DNA of 64,000 nucleotides from NCBI GenBank assembly GCA_027574665.1, contig CM050648.1, forward strand, positions 142,352,175-142,416,174. The letters run 5' to 3'. Below, piece by piece: positions 44,982 through 57,755 of this stretch (its first letter is position 1; each line of letters starts with the position of its first letter). The position numbers were made by a program, and so were the translations under genes. Source of the DNA: Rhynochetos jubatus (lineage: Eukaryota; Chordata; Aves; Eurypygiformes; Rhynochetidae). The notes beneath the pieces were generated by a model. The model saw nothing but the letters and a program-made list of their open reading frames with translations, made no database searches and was not told where the DNA came from.

Positions 44982-45318
44982 TTGGAATCACAGAACCCTG
45001 GAACGGTTTGGGTTGGAAGGGACCTTAAAGACCATCCAGTTCCAACCCCCTGCCATGGGCAGGGACACCCTCCACTAGACCAGGTTGCTCCAAGCCTCAT
45101 CCAGCCTGGCCTTGGACACTGCCAGGGATGGGGCATCCACAGCTTCTCTGGGCAACCTGTCCCAGTGCCTCACCACCCTCTCCAGGAAGAATTTCTTCCT
45201 GATGTCCAATCTCAATCTCCCTCTTTCAATTTAAACCTGTTACCCCTTGTCCTGTCACTACAGGCCCTTGTAAAAAGCCCCCCCAGCTTCCCTGTAGCCC
45301 CTTCAGGCACTGGAAGGA
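44982..45318 (-). mobile_element. CR1 LINE 3' end (about 337 bp)
   Basis: Begins GGAATCACAGAACCCTGGAA and CGGTTTGGGTTGGAAGGGAC; extends to the CTTCAGGCACTGGAAGG part of the ORF2 end. Confidence 0.95.
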
Positions 45319-47512
45319 GATTTCAAAAGGACACGTTCTCATTTGCCGCGTAGGGAGCCATGTAGCAGTGGCTACCAAAATCACACAGGATAGTTTGATG
45401 GGGAGCTGGGAAGAGAATCGGAATGTGCCAACTCCTGCATGTCAGTCAGAGTATCGGCCTTGAGAGCGCCTTCTCTTTCCAGGTAGGTTTGTCCATCAGG
45501 TGGAATTTCACGGTAAAAATGAAGATTCTTCTAAAATGCTCTGCGTTTCCCTGTTCAAAACACGCCTGGGTAGCTGAGGTGGCCAGGTGGGTTTTCTGGG
45601 CAGCGTTTGCTGGAGGTTTTTCGCAGCAGTCAGCCTAGGAAACGCTGCTGTGCTCTTGTTCAGAAAAGCGTGTTTGGTTCGATGGCTTGAAACAACCCTG
45701 CCGGGTGAAACGAAGAGGATGCGTTCGCACAGGTACGTCGGGCGGTTCACCCCGCTGTGCCCTTGCGTTTTGCAGACACCGTGCACTAAAACCCGGGGTA
45801 TTTTTACTTCCCTGCGCTTGGCGTTTTATTATTTGCTGCAAGTGCTGGATGAGGACGACCCCTGGAGAGGTGAGGAGCATGGGAAAGCGGCGGAACCGAC
45901 GGCCATGCTGCCAGGGACTGAGTCACCGTGATGCCAGGGCTTAGGAACAAGACGTTTTGTAGTTAGCTGTCATTATTTACCAAGCTATTGCCCTCAGATT
46001 TGGAGAAAACCTGTTCATTCCACCATATGATTTTCCACCCAATAGGAGGGTTTTTTGAGAGGTCTCTGGGAGTGTTTAAAATTACTTTTATTTGTGAGTA
46101 GCTGGTATTTGGGGTGGGAGTGGGGGGTGTTTGCTTTGGATATCTGAGCTCTCCAAACTCCACAAGCATTTATTAGCCTCATCCACTGCTTTGGAGGAAT
46201 ACGTGAATGTAGTTCTCCGCGTTCCGGGCCTGAGTACGTGCCCGCTTTAACGCAGCCGAGCTTGTGGTTGGCCACACCGCACGGTGATGAGAGCCGAAGG
46301 TAGGGCAGTCTGGATTGCCAGAGCAGCCCGTTTCCGCCCGTTTCCGCCCGTTCCAAGAACAGGACCTTCCTGGCTTCCTCTTTGTTTGGAACTGCCTCAG
46401 CCCTTGTTCTGTTGCTATTCCTGCTCCTTCCCGTTTTCAGAGAAACCCTCCTTTCTGGTTCGGAGCAGGGCGGTGCTGGCTGGTTCCATGTCCGGCCTGC
46501 AGCTCCGCGCTCTTTTGATCAGGTGCCAGTACCCTCGTGCCGTTGCTCATCCTGCACCAACCGTTTCCAAGGGCGGAAAAGCCTCTCTGCGTTACGGCCC
46601 TTGGCTTTAATTCACCGGTACAGCTCACGCGTTACGGCAAACCGCCACGGAAGCACCGTGACGCCGATTTCCTCCGTTTCATCGCTGCCGGCGAAGAAGA
46701 CCAGCGGCAGAGCCCCGTTAGAGCGGTGAAAACCTGCAGGTTGTCTGTCGGTAGCGTGCGTGCTTACCTCGGAGCCTCCCTGGCGAGGGACGCGGTGATT
46801 GGCGACGCGGTGATGGGCTGACCCAGCATTTCCATCCCAGCCCTGTCGCCGTCTTCAGCTGTTTCCAAACGGCTCCCCGGCTCATCCCGCACCTGGGTAC
46901 GGCTTGAGCTAATTGGCCGTGATCCCGCCGGCTACGCCAAGAGGGGTAACACGGTGTGAAACGCTTTGTTACGCTGCACAACAGCGCAACACGTCGTCAC
47001 GTTCACGGGTACGCGCAGCTTCAAAGCCTACCTCTCGGTGCTCATCGGTTCCTGAAAACAACTTCCCTTAGGAATGGGTTTACAGCGATTCAAAAAGGAA
47101 AAAACCCCAGCCCCTCGATTCCTCCTGCTTCCCAGGCCGCGCTGGCTGCCGGGCCCCATCCCAGCAGCTTCGCTTCACGCTCGTGTCCCCGCTCGCGTCC
47201 CCGCCCGCGATACCTCGGCTCTTGCAGTCGTTGTTTCCTACACTCTTCACCTCTTTCCTCCCTTTTTCAGTTCATGGCCTTCTCAGGGCAGTGGCTCCCG
47301 CAGCCAAGTGGCCTCTCCCGCGCTGTCCCCTGGGTCAGCTGCTGCCGGCCACAGCCCTGCACCTCCCTCCGGGACATCCCCAGGGCCGTAAGACACCCGG
47401 GAGCCCATCTCCACCCGCACCGACTGCGGGACGTGCTCCGGGCAGCCGACGACCGGGATCCCCACGAAGGGCTGGAGGAGCCTGTGGGCCCCGGGGCAGG
47501 AGGCAGCAGGAC

Positions 47513-47788
47513 TGTAGCGACAGGACAAGGGGTAACGGGTTTAAACTGAAAGCAGGGAGATTTAGATTACATATCAGGAAGAAATTCTTCCCAGAGAGGG
47601 TGGTGAGGCACTGGAACAGGTTGCCCAGAGAAGCTGTGGATGCCCCATCCCTGGCAGTGTCCAAGGCCAGGCTGGATGAGGCTTGGAGCAACCTGGGCTA
47701 GTGGAGGGTGTCCCTGCCCATGGCAGGGGGTGGGACTGGGTGGGCTTTAAGGTCCCTTCCAACTCAAACCATTCCAGGATTCTATGAC
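47513..47788 (+). mobile_element. CR1 LINE 3' end (about 275 bp)
   Basis: [20 protein letters not shown]... then 3' UTR to CCATTCCAGGATTCTATGA. Its reading frame happens to extend into flanking GC-rich DNA, which creates a misleading 172-codon open frame starting at 47183. Confidence 0.95.
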
Positions 47789-50641
47789 GGGGGCCCCGCA
47801 GTTCCTCTCCTCAGGCCCCGCCGCTGTCCCCTGGGGATCCGTGGGGCAGAGGCACCTTCTCCCAGTGACCCAAGCAGGCCCTACTGCAAAAAACACAGCG
47901 GAGAGGTGGTCCACACCCTCTTCCCACCGACGGGAGTGTGTGCCTTGCTGCCAGGGAGGCGTGAAAGGCGCTTTGCCAGCCCTGGCTCAGAGCTCCCAGC
48001 ACCGCGACGGCAGCTTGGGCAGAGCGGGGGGAAGAGGGTCCCTGACTCCGTACCCCAGTAAGGGCAGGATGTGTGAAATGCAAGAGCAGCAACCCACCGG
48101 ATTTCTACTTGAATCATTTAGAATTCAGATAAGCTCCCCTCTGCATTACATCAACAAACGCCAACACGACACGTGTACTGCCCTAAATATTTACAGCGTA
48201 GTCCGGCTCCCCCGGCAGCCCTCGCCCTCAGACTGAGTTACAGAACCACAAACACCAGCCCCGGGCGGTTGGAGCCCTCTGTAAGCGCTGAGGGTGGTGG
48301 AAGTGATTTAGGGGCTTCACGGCCTCAGTTACATCTGTTTCTGTACATGAGCAACCCTGGGAAGGCAGACTTGGCCATCATTTTACAGGCCTCGGCCTGA
48401 ACTGCTGAAGCTCAAACGCTGAACGCTCCCTGTCGTGTTCACAGAAAGGACCCGACACCAGAAGGCGAAGAAGGATGGAGTTAAAGTAAAACATAATTAA
48501 GAGAACCGTAACTTCATTTAAAGCCTTTCTCACGCTGTCTCCTTGAAGCTCGCGGTGCTGGTTTAGGTGTCGCAAGCTCCACTCGCTCTCACAGGTTTCA
48601 GAGTTCCGGCCAGACCCATTCAAGAAATTTTGGAACCGTGCGTAACGCGCTTCCCAAGATCTGAACCAGACTCCTCAGGCGCTGCGTGCGACCTCCTACC
48701 CTAGCCAACGGAAAACGCCGGGAAAAGCGCGTATCACGCAGGTTGGAGAGGAAGGATGACCACTTCCAGCCTTCCCCGTGGACATCCACGCGGGCACCGC
48801 AGGAGCACCGATTCCTGCGTTTGCACTCCAGTGGTTCTGGGAGGTCTCGCTCCACGGGGGAAAGACCAGCCGATACAGGCTGGTAAAACGCGTCGTGTCG
48901 CGGCTCGTTCCCAACCCACCTGCCCTGTTTGAAAACCCCCCGGGGTGTTATTTTCTGAGCAGCGTGGTCTCAGCCGGCCGTCGGGACGCGCTACCTCGCC
49001 GAAGACGCAAGGGGAAGTCGATGCTCAGCAGCGCAAGTTGCACCTTTTGAGGAAGTTTTCGCTGCTTTCTGCACCGCCTGAATGATTTCGCTGTGCGGAT
49101 GCGCTTTATTCCCAAGCTAAAATATATTTGTGTCCTCCTTCGGTCAGTCAGGTGGACCGAAAGATGTGGAAAGACGGCAACGTTTTCCGAGTGACACGGA
49201 GCTAGGACAAAACCCGTCACCCACGCGCGAGGCGGCGACTCCATCCTTACCCGCATCCTTGCGCAGCCCCACTGCGGCCTACTGTCCGCTCGAGCTAGCT
49301 TGGAATAGCCCTAACTAACAGGCACAGCCGTAAACAAGCTCCAGCCCCTACGAGCACCCTGCTCCTGTGGAGGTCAGTTTGTCCCTGGCCAGCTTTGTGT
49401 CGGGGCAGCGGCCATCCTCCCATCCCACCCACAGGGGTCAGGGAGCACGGGCAGAGGCTGGGGGCTGTGACACCCGAGTACCTCGTAAGGATACCATTAT
49501 CCAGGGAAAAAGTGGGTTAAAGCAGCTTTAAAACTGGAGTAAAGGGAAACTGGGAAACCTGAAAGCGAGTCATTTATTAAGTCCCCTAACACTTGCTTAA
49601 CCTTCAGTACAATAAATCTGCCTCAACAAATATTTAAACACCGTCCTACCCCCAAATCCCCAACCGCTGACACGTGAGGGGGAACTGGGTTTTTATTTTA
49701 CCCCCCCTCCCTTCAGCCCCAAAGAGCCTTGCCCAGAAGACGCGAACATCCTGCAGTCCCATCGCTTAATCCCTTCAGTCCCTTCTCTGAGCAACTGTTC
49801 TCTCTGCGCACCGATACAACGGAAAGCGGCAGTTTCAGTCCTGCACTGCCTTCAGACGCGTAACAAAGAGTGCTCTAACGACAGCCTTAAATCGTTCCTA
49901 TGGTTAAATCACTTCTAATTGGCCCTAACATCCGTTGCCTAATTGGAACCAACAACCTAGATGTTATTAGCCAGTTACTGCTTTAAAAAAGCAGGACTTT
50001 GGGGCCTTACTGCCTTATTTGGGCTCTTTTTTAGCTTTTACTATTTCAGAGCTAGCTGTTGGCCATCTCCACGGTAACAAGGCGTGGGCTCTGTAGGAAG
50101 GAGCTGCCATACAGCGAGGACAACACATACGTCAGTCAGATTGCGGGAACGTGCCTGTTTCTTCTGCCTTTGCAAGGATTTTCTGCGGGGAGCTGGGGCA
50201 GCTTTGAACAGCAGAAAGCAGAGCCGCATCCAGCCAAGCGGCAGGTGTGCTGCGCTGCGGTCAGGGCCCAGTAATCCACAGCCTGGAAAGCCGAGTTCGA
50301 GCAATAGAGGAAAAAAAAGAAGACAGGCAGGAAATTATTCCTTCCAACTGCTGCTGGAAATAAAAAGTAACAGCGACAAGAACCCATGTGGGCAGGCTTC
50401 CTGCCATTTCTGTTCCTTACTGTTGCCTTTCTGCCAACAACGGAACCCGGCAGCTGGCACCAAACCGCCCTGTCTTCATTGCTTGAAATCTCAACATGAA
50501 TGCAGTAATCCTGATGTTCAGCCCCTCCTGCCACTGTAGTGTGTTAGAGCTCAGTGCAACGCGCCCGTTAGCTATCGTTCCACTGGACCGACAACCTGAC
50601 GGCGGGATTTCAGCTGTCGGGATCCGCTCAAAGGGCCGGTG

Positions 50642-51666
50642 TTTATTTTTAAACCAAACCCGCAACATCAGAAGAGCGAGCTTCCACAGACTCCCCTCTG
50701 TACTCATCCAGCAGCAAAAAAAGATGGTGTTTAGCACACACCTTGCACTTGCTGTTGGCAGCCGCACGAAGGAGAAAACCGCCGGCAAGCTCAGAGAGCA
50801 TCAAGAAAACCCAGGCTAGGGAGCCGGGTTTGCGGGCCGCCTGGCGTTCCCCGAGGGAAGCCAGGAGCGCACAGAAGGTGCCTCGGGCTGTTCATGCACT
50901 GCTGCCGACACCCTCACACACGACCTGGTAAAGCATGAGGCAAACATAACCCAGGGATACGCTGGCAGAGCATCCCTGCCTACCTGAGCGGCTGTCCGCC
51001 ACCTGTAACCACCCGTGGCTCGACGCTCTAGTCATCAGCGTCAGCGCGCCAGGAGTCGGAGCGATCCCGCGGCTCAACAGTTCTTCCCAGCTCAGCAGAA
51101 ATAACACGTTCACCAACCCTCAGCTGCCGAAACAAAGTCACTAACTGTTATCTATCAGCACCTTACAGCAGCAATGAACGAACAGAATTCTCCAGTGGCT
51201 GAGGAGGAGTAAGACCACTGCAACCAAAACGCCGCTCCCGGGCAGTGCCCCAAAGCCCTATCTTTGGAAAGAACATGCATACGAGTGTACTGTTCCCATT
51301 TTTTTTACTTGAATTAAATAAAAAAGCGTATAAATGTTACGCTTTTTTTCATCTGAACCAGTCCCAGCAGAAAGTATAACCCCCCCACCCCCCCTTGCAA
51401 TTTAACCACAGCAGTCTGCGGGCCCCCGCCACGTCTGGATCACTGTTACTCCACTGCAGAGCGAAAAGGGCCTCAGAAACAGACTCTGTTGACAGTCCAC
51501 CATGAATAACTTCTTGTTTAACTCTTCGTGCTTTCCACTGCCTGAACAGCACCTGGAACTCTCTTCCGAGTTGCTGGACATACATCCCGACAGCAGAAAA
51601 TCCGTAAGGTGGTATTGGCCGGCGAACACCGGCACGGCGTGTAGAGTCTGAACGGAGTGCTGCTGG
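50642..51666 (-). other. TIMM9: Probable TIMM9 3' UTR (extent uncertain)
   Basis: Downstream of the TIMM9 stop. The first canonical minus-strand AATAAA is at 50647-50642; an AGTAAA variant lies at 51308-51303, just past a strong hairpin (51320-51348). Either could define the end; neither is proven. Confidence 0.4.
51320..51348. other. Perfect 11-bp inverted repeat (hairpin)
   Basis: AAAAAAGCGTA (51320-51330), 7-base loop TAAATGT, TACGCTTTTTT (51338-51348). It lies about 320 nt past the TIMM9 stop. Confidence 0.9.
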
Positions 51667-51801
51667 CTAGCGAGGCTGGCCAAGCAGTCCTGCTTTAGCT
51701 GCCAGAGCTTCGTTCTGCTGAATGTGGTACTCCTGAAACCTCATGGAGATCCTCTGTGTCATTTTTAAATACTTCTGGAGGCAGTGGTCTGAGCAAGTCA
51801 T
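51667..51801 (-). CDS. TIMM9: TIMM9 terminal coding exon
   Basis: 135 nt, 44 codons plus TAG. Acceptor CCTCTAG (reading minus). Contains the second CX3C (TCSDHC) and the second helix ([20 protein letters not shown]). Confidence 0.98.
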   Translation of the reverse strand: MTCSDHCLQKYLKMTQRISMRFQEYHIQQNEALAAKAGLLGQPR

Positions 51802-54800
51802 CTAGAGGGAGAGGGAGACAGAAGGCTCATACAGTAATTAAAACACTTCGGACCCCAAATGTAATCATATGCAGGGATCAAGGATTAGGTGGCTACGTCT
51901 CACACTCTGGGGAAGCCCTCAGCGCAGTGGGAAACGGGAAGTTCAGTTTTTGAGGAACGTCTGAAACGTCCTTTAATATTCTCTCTCCTACGAGAGAGGC
52001 TTTCACTGAAGACATCTCAGAGATACTGCCATCTCCTCCTTGGGTTCCTCTTGTGAAATTAAAGTTTATAAAGCTTTTTCCATAGTAAATCTATTAAATT
52101 AGTATGTTTTTTTATTCTGTTTACAAACACGTACTATCGCTGACAGCCAAATATGGTCTACTACGTGCTAGCTCAGTTAACCCTTTTTTTGACCTTGCTC
52201 CTATGAGCTCTGTCGGTCTTCGCGTGCTCGCTCGGTCAACCTTCGCAAAAGCAATCGCAGCACCCCCCGAGGTTTTGTCAGTCAGCTGGGCAGAGAAATA
52301 AACACCAGGGTCGATTCCACCCGCGCTATTATGTTTCACATTTAGAAGGTGGGGGTTTCTTGAAATGTAGTTAGATTATTTCTGAGCAACAGGTCTACCC
52401 ACCGGCCATTCCGTACCGCGACTCTAAACCTTGCTATCGCCGTAAACGTTAACAAATTTAGACAGAACATGACCACTTTGCACAATAACTGGAAAAACAG
52501 AAATGCTTTCATTTGGCTCAGTATGAAGGGATGCGAAAAGCAGAGGGGCTGAAGGCGAAGGTGGCAAAACCCCTGGGCAGCTATGCACACCCCCCACCCC
52601 CCACCCTTCTCTCTCTCCTTGACCTGGCACCCGCTACAGCCAAGCCTGCTCCGCGGGAATGAAGTCCGAGTAGGAACTAAACTCTGCAACGCCCCCGAGC
52701 CACGTCTCCCAGAGGGTGTGGTATTTGCCATACCGTGCCCGGGGAAGTCTACACTTGCAGCGCAGACGTGCTGTAGGGAAAGAGGTCAGAAGCTGGTTTT
52801 TTCAAATGCAGAATCTCAAAGGAGACACATGGAGGTGTTCATTTAATTGTTTCATAAGGAGCTACAACTTCAAAGACTAACGTCGGGATTTCCAAACCAG
52901 AGTAGATCAGTGGTCCAGCTACACCGGTGTCCTGTTTCCAGCTGGGGCGAGAGACAGATGCTCTGTAGGAAACCCCATAATGGATAATTATGGGCAAGAC
53001 TTCCCATAGGAAAGTTCCTTCCAGCCTCCATCACTGACAGATGGCTCCTGTATGGCTGGACACGGCCCCTTGGCAGATCACACAACCAAATAAAAAGCAG
53101 ATCAGAATCTAAGACTGTGTTTTGTACCTAAATGATCTTAAGCTTAATTCCCCTCCAATGAGCATTCATTGTTTTTTGGATCCCAGGTCTGTAATGAAAG
53201 ACAGCATGAGCTGTTACCTGTAAGAAATGCTAGTAACACTTTGGGCAGTGAAAGAAAGCAGCATAATCCTCGACTGGCAATCAAGTACCACCCCAGAAAG
53301 GTAAAGAGGTGGTGCTGCTCACCCTTCTGTCCGTCCCGCTAACTGACACTCCTCGTACTGTTCAAGCAATTCAAAATGAGTTGGCAAAAGACACTAACAA
53401 GACCTTATCCAGAATAATTCTGACCTCCTGTAGTCAATAAAAACTCCACTAAAGCAGATGCAGAGAAAATCAGGGAAACCAGCAATCTGCCCTGGGAAGC
53501 TGAGCGCTTTGTTTAGCGCAGCGAAACAAAAGCTGAAAGGAGACACGATTTTTGCCTGCACTGAGGAGTTTGAACTCCCAGGAGGCAGAAAATGTTCAAA
53601 AACAATGGTTGGTTTAAAACTTCGGGGTGTTTTTTTCCTGCCAGCAGAGTCAAGCCGAGGTTATTAGACTTTTAACCAACAATATTGTGAGATTCCAAAA
53701 CTGCCTCTCAACAGGAGAGCAACTAATCTTACCAAGAGCTTAATCTGTTTTGCAGATGACTACGTGATGGAGCTCCCTGCAACGCGGAGAAGCGGATTTG
53801 ACAGCCAGAGCACAGGAGGCCTACGTTTCCGTGACTCACTGCGATGCAGGGAACGTGGGCAGGTAAACAAGTATTTCAGTAGGATTCTACCATCAAAGAG
53901 TGAGCTGCGGGCTGTCGGCCAGCAACTCGTGTGAGGCACGAGGACCTCCACCGACAGCTCAGAGAACGAAACACGCAGAATTGCAATAAGCCAAGCTCAC
54001 AGCGAGGGCGGGGAGATTCCCTCTGCGTGTACATACTGAAAAGACAACAGCGACAAAAACTCAGGAGGTCTTAGTCCATTGTTTGTAGCTGATGAACTAA
54101 CACATCAAAGGCGCTTGGTTTGGTTGGTTTCTTCTGGTAAACAGACTTTCAGGGTCCCAAAAAGTACTTGACATCTCCTTTGGAGAAGCAAAACTTCAGA
54201 CAAGCTATTTTCCTTCCTTGCACTGACTCACTTCCTTTCTCGCTTGGAAGCTACATGCCAGACACCTGTACTCCACTCACGACTGCTAACTAGCTTTTTA
54301 GCTAGCTGAAAGGTCAAAACTTTAAGCTGCTTCTGAAATTTGAATGCTACACAGCAATTCTACCAAAGGGTCATTAAAAGCGTACGAAACATTTACCTAC
54401 CTCTTCTGGTTTAACCTCTCTGCTAGTGAAATCCTTTATGCAATCCAGGAAGCAGTTTTCTGTCAGTTTATTGTATGTCCCAAGAAACTCCTTGAACTAG
54501 AAATAAAAATTGGACAGTGACTATTAAAAACAAACTCTACATGAAGTTTTACAGGCTGCTGCATGGGCCATTGGCGACACAGTTAAAGGACAAGTCACCA
54601 GAAAAATGTACTGTCACTCAGAAGATTTCAGCGCTGAACGCCGCTAGGGATCCAATCAGGTTGCCCAGAGAAGCTGTGGGTGCCCCATCCCTGGCAGTGT
54701 CCAAGGCCAGGCTGGATGAGGCTTGGAGCAACCTGGGCTAGTGGAGGGTGTCCCTGCCCAGGGCAGGGGGCTGGAACTGGATGGTCTTTAAGGTCCTTTC

Positions 54801-55040
54801 CAACCCAAACCATGCTGTGATTCTATGATCAGACACTGCTGTGTCTGACAATGGTCAGCTGTTTGACTTTTGGTTGCCAGAGCGCTAGCCTTAACTCAGA
54901 TGAGACACCTTTTGTCTGTCCCCATGCCCTACACCGCCTACTCCACGTGACAAAGCAACACAAGACCTAAAAAGCCACCACTCATGAAGACAGCATCTTA
55001 CCTGCTTGATCTGATCAGACTCCGGTATTTGGCCAGCCAT
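51667..55040 (-). CDS. TIMM9: TIMM9, mitochondrial import inner membrane translocase subunit Tim9
   Basis: Small Tim chaperone of the mitochondrial intermembrane space. With TIMM10 it forms the hexamer that escorts hydrophobic carrier precursors to the TIM22 complex. Coding exons on the minus strand: 55040-55002 ([13 protein letters not shown]), 54496-54401 ([20 protein letters not shown]..., 32 codons) and 51801-51667 ([14 protein letters not shown]... to GLLGQPR and TAG). Total 89 residues, the same length as human TIMM9. The twin CX3C motifs are intact at C28-x3-C32 and C48-x3-C52, which form the two intramolecular disulfides after MIA40 oxidation. All introns are phase 0. The gene converges on ARID4A and is head to head with KIAA0586. 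No presequence is expected or seen. Confidence 0.98.
51802..54400 (-). other. TIMM9: TIMM9 intron (last)
   Basis: 2.6-kb intron, GTAGGT donor to CTAG acceptor. No transposon or gene recognised; small palindrome CTAGCT-TTTT-AGCTAG at 54290-54305. Confidence 0.85.
54401..54496 (-). CDS. TIMM9: TIMM9 second coding exon
   Basis: 96 nt, 32 codons, phase 0 at both ends. Contains the first CX3C ([10 protein letters not shown]). Acceptor TTTCTAG, donor GTAGGT. Confidence 0.98.
54497..55001 (-). other. TIMM9: TIMM9 intron with CR1
   Basis: 505-bp intron, about one third occupied by a CR1 3' end (54655-54829), antisense to TIMM9. Confidence 0.9.
54655..54829 (+). mobile_element. CR1 LINE 3' end (about 175 bp)
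   Basis: Begins CAGGTTGCCCAGAGAAGCTG and ends GTGATTCTATGATCAG. 5' truncated. Confidence 0.95.
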
Positions 55041-55070
55041 ATTCTACCGCCTGTGATTTGCTCCCGTACT
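55002..55070 (-). CDS. TIMM9: TIMM9 first coding exon (with short 5' UTR)
   Basis: Acceptor TTCAG ends at 55071 (minus), then 30 nt of 5' UTR, then ATG at 55040-55038 and 13 codons to GTAAG. This start gives the family-length 89-residue protein. Confidence 0.95.
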
Positions 55071-57714
55071 CTGAAGACAAAAGTCAAGTTTCACACATAT
55101 GAACAACAACATTTTACAACAGAATGGCATTTTATACGTCCTTGAAGTAGTGTGTTTAAACGCAGCTTTGCCAGGAAACTTTCGAGCCACCCACTTGAAG
55201 GGAAGTTATCTATTTGAAATGTATTCAGTTAAAAGAACACCCAAGATAATTCCAGGTGGGAAGCCTTCCCAGATCCACCTGTTAACTGCTGTCCTCTGAA
55301 CACTTTTTAAGCATTTCAAACAGTTAAAATGGCTTCAAAAAAGTAGCATTTAAGTATTTTATAAATGCTTTGCAAGTCACAAAGTAAAACGAGGGCAGGA
55401 GCCGGGGCAAAGCAAGCACTAGCGTTTCCCAGCCTCGACATTTCAGTGACTGTAGCCGTCAGCTAGAGAGTAAGGGAGACAGGCAAGCCTGAAGTGGCAG
55501 CCACACTGAACAGATGCAGCAGCAGCCAGCTTGCTCAGAGAAGCAGACGCCTGGTTTCTACGTAGCCGCATTCTTAGCGCACCAACTACAGCGAACGTTG
55601 CGGCCACTGAACACAGTGAATTCAATGCAAGCAAACACAGAAGAATGAGAACGGCTTTAAAGGAAGCGAAGCAGGCAAAGAAAGAGGGAAGAATGAAGAG
55701 ATGTGGATCCAAGCAAGCATTATCAAGGAAGACTCACACTCCTAATCCAACACGGTAAGCAGGTTAAGGCTTGAAAGTATCCCTGCATGTCTCCTAGAAG
55801 AATACTGAGAGCCAGTCTTCCTTCTCCCTTAATTTACATATTAACTAAGAGCAATCACTGATGATAATGCAAGCTAATATTGCACTTGAGGAGAACAAGA
55901 TGCCCCCTCTTAACTCACTCCTGGAAGAAAAGGTAGGACTGAAGTGTGATCACTTTGTGAAGAAAGTTCATTTAGCCCTTTAGCAAGGGCTACTTGTAAT
56001 TGATCTTGCATTACGCTTTGCCAAGTTTTGAGCAAGACAGGCATATTTTAGAAAGCTTAAACTATTCCAGTCTGTTGGCAGGGGGAAAAGAAAGGGTAAG
56101 CAAGCCCTTCTGAACAAGAACAAAAAAGACATTAATAGTTATTTCTACAGCAGAAAGCTAAGCAACTGCAAATAGCACTCTGGAGCTCTCAGAAACACGC
56201 ACTCCCTGCACGCCCTCCCAGCAGCAGAGTAATTATAACATCTGCCTCTTAACATTACACTTTATCACTCCGCAGGAAGCCAATTCAGGGGTTGGAGGCA
56301 AAGAGCACGCGTGCTTCTTGGATTTAAGGCGCACACCCCATGACCAAGAATTCTTCGTGGGGAGATGGGTCACGGGTTACTCTGGAGGAGAAGCTACAGG
56401 ATGCAGTTGGTCAGAAGAAACAAGGCATTATGGGGTTAATGGAAACCTCTAACTTGTTTTGGGAGAGGTGGACATGACTGTCACCTGGGACAAGAGCTAG
56501 TGAAGATGGATAGCAACACCACTCTCTCATTCCTCAGCCTGTTAGAAATAAAATCAGCAACCAGTCTATGAAGTCAGTTTAGGTGGGTTATTAAACAGAG
56601 TTAAAAACTACAAAGAGCAGGAAATACTTTTGTCCTCTCCCAAGAACACAGAGCTAAAAGCTTCAACTGTCAGTGCTGTTTTCTCACACCCAGTATTGGC
56701 TCATTACGCTGGTTTGTAGCAAACCTGATCTTTTGTTCTTCTGTGACTGACCTGGCAAGCTTAAAATTAGTTTCACTGAGCTGCAGTTGCACAAAGCTTT
56801 TACACTCGCACTTGGGAAGCGGCTCCGATCTTCATCAGCCCAACAGCGCTGTGTTTTATGTGTCTGCAGCACTTGTCCCTCTACAGATCTTTTACGCTGC
56901 TGACACAGCAGGCAGTGAAATTGCCTGGCTCTGCCGCACCTCTTCAGTAGCTATAAATCACAGGTAGTTGCCGTAGCATCTAAAAACGCGCTCCTGAATG
57001 GTCCCAGAAGCGTGCCTAACTGGTTTATTCTTAAAGCACGTTAAATGTATCATTTCAACTTTTCTTGTTTGTCCCTTTTCTCTCCAGCCTGTGAAACAAG
57101 CAAAAAAAAAACCTCAAAAAGGGTTTTTTGGGGGCTCGGCACCTTAACTAACACACCACACAGCTTCTTACGTGGCTGCTCAAACCACTCCTACGCGCTT
57201 CGGGTTTAAGCCTACGCAGCCTGGATTCCTTTCCTCCAGGCTAAACGTGATTTGGAAATTCGGCACTGCACGTGCAAACGTGTGACGTCAATCTCTGAAT
57301 AAACCTCTGCGACGAGGGCCACGTGGTCTGGATGTGCTGGATCACCGGGAAAACAGCAGTGGAGAGGTTCGTAAAGAGCCCTGGAGCTCTTCCAAAGATG
57401 CTGGGATGTTCTAAAGAGACGTTCTTTTAAGAAAGCCTCTCGGAGTAAAATCAGCAGGTAAGGATAACTTGAGGCTTTGATTTTTCAGTCAGGTATAACA
57501 GGTTTCCATCCCCTTCCAATGTTAACAAAGGCTTTAGCCTATTCAAACCTTTTTGCCGTGCAAGATCCATCCCAGCTCCCAGCCCTGTTTCAGAACGTGG
57601 AAAATGCTTCTAATAGTTCCTTCTGCTGCAGCTGCCACTCCCACTGCCATGGAAACGCAGGATCACTAAAATAACAGCTTCTTTCAAAAAAATCTAAAGC
57701 TTTTTTTGCTTTAA

Positions 57715-57755
57715 AATAAATAAATAAAAATAATTTTATTTTTATTAAATAAAAC
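57715..57755. repeat. AT-rich low-complexity inverted repeat
   Basis: AATAAAAATAA and TTATTTTTATT separated by two T form an 11-bp AT stem inside an (AAAT)n-like stretch. Confidence 0.75.

Larger units (their letters stand above)
42421..50600. other. GC-rich intergenic region, no gene recognised
   Basis: Between the ARID4A 3' end and the TIMM9 3' end. CpG-rich, with many long but mutually overlapping open frames on both strands, as expected of GC-rich noncoding DNA. It holds two CR1 copies (44982-45318 -, 47513-47788 +), short GC-rich tandem repeats, and a further AATAAA at 43193-43198. Human TOMM20L lies at this place; no frame here resembles TOM20-family residues. Confidence 0.65.

Noticed and set aside
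46956..47701. 197- and 172-codon open frames on the + strand
   Set aside because: Their C-terminal ends are CR1 ORF2 and 3' UTR (from 47513); the rest is GC-rich flanking DNA.
42421..51300. A TOM20-like gene (TOMM20L)
   Set aside because: No frame shows TOM20-family residues on either strand by eye.
51317..51322. AATAAA on the + strand
   Set aside because: No + strand gene ends here; it is part of the A-rich hairpin arm.
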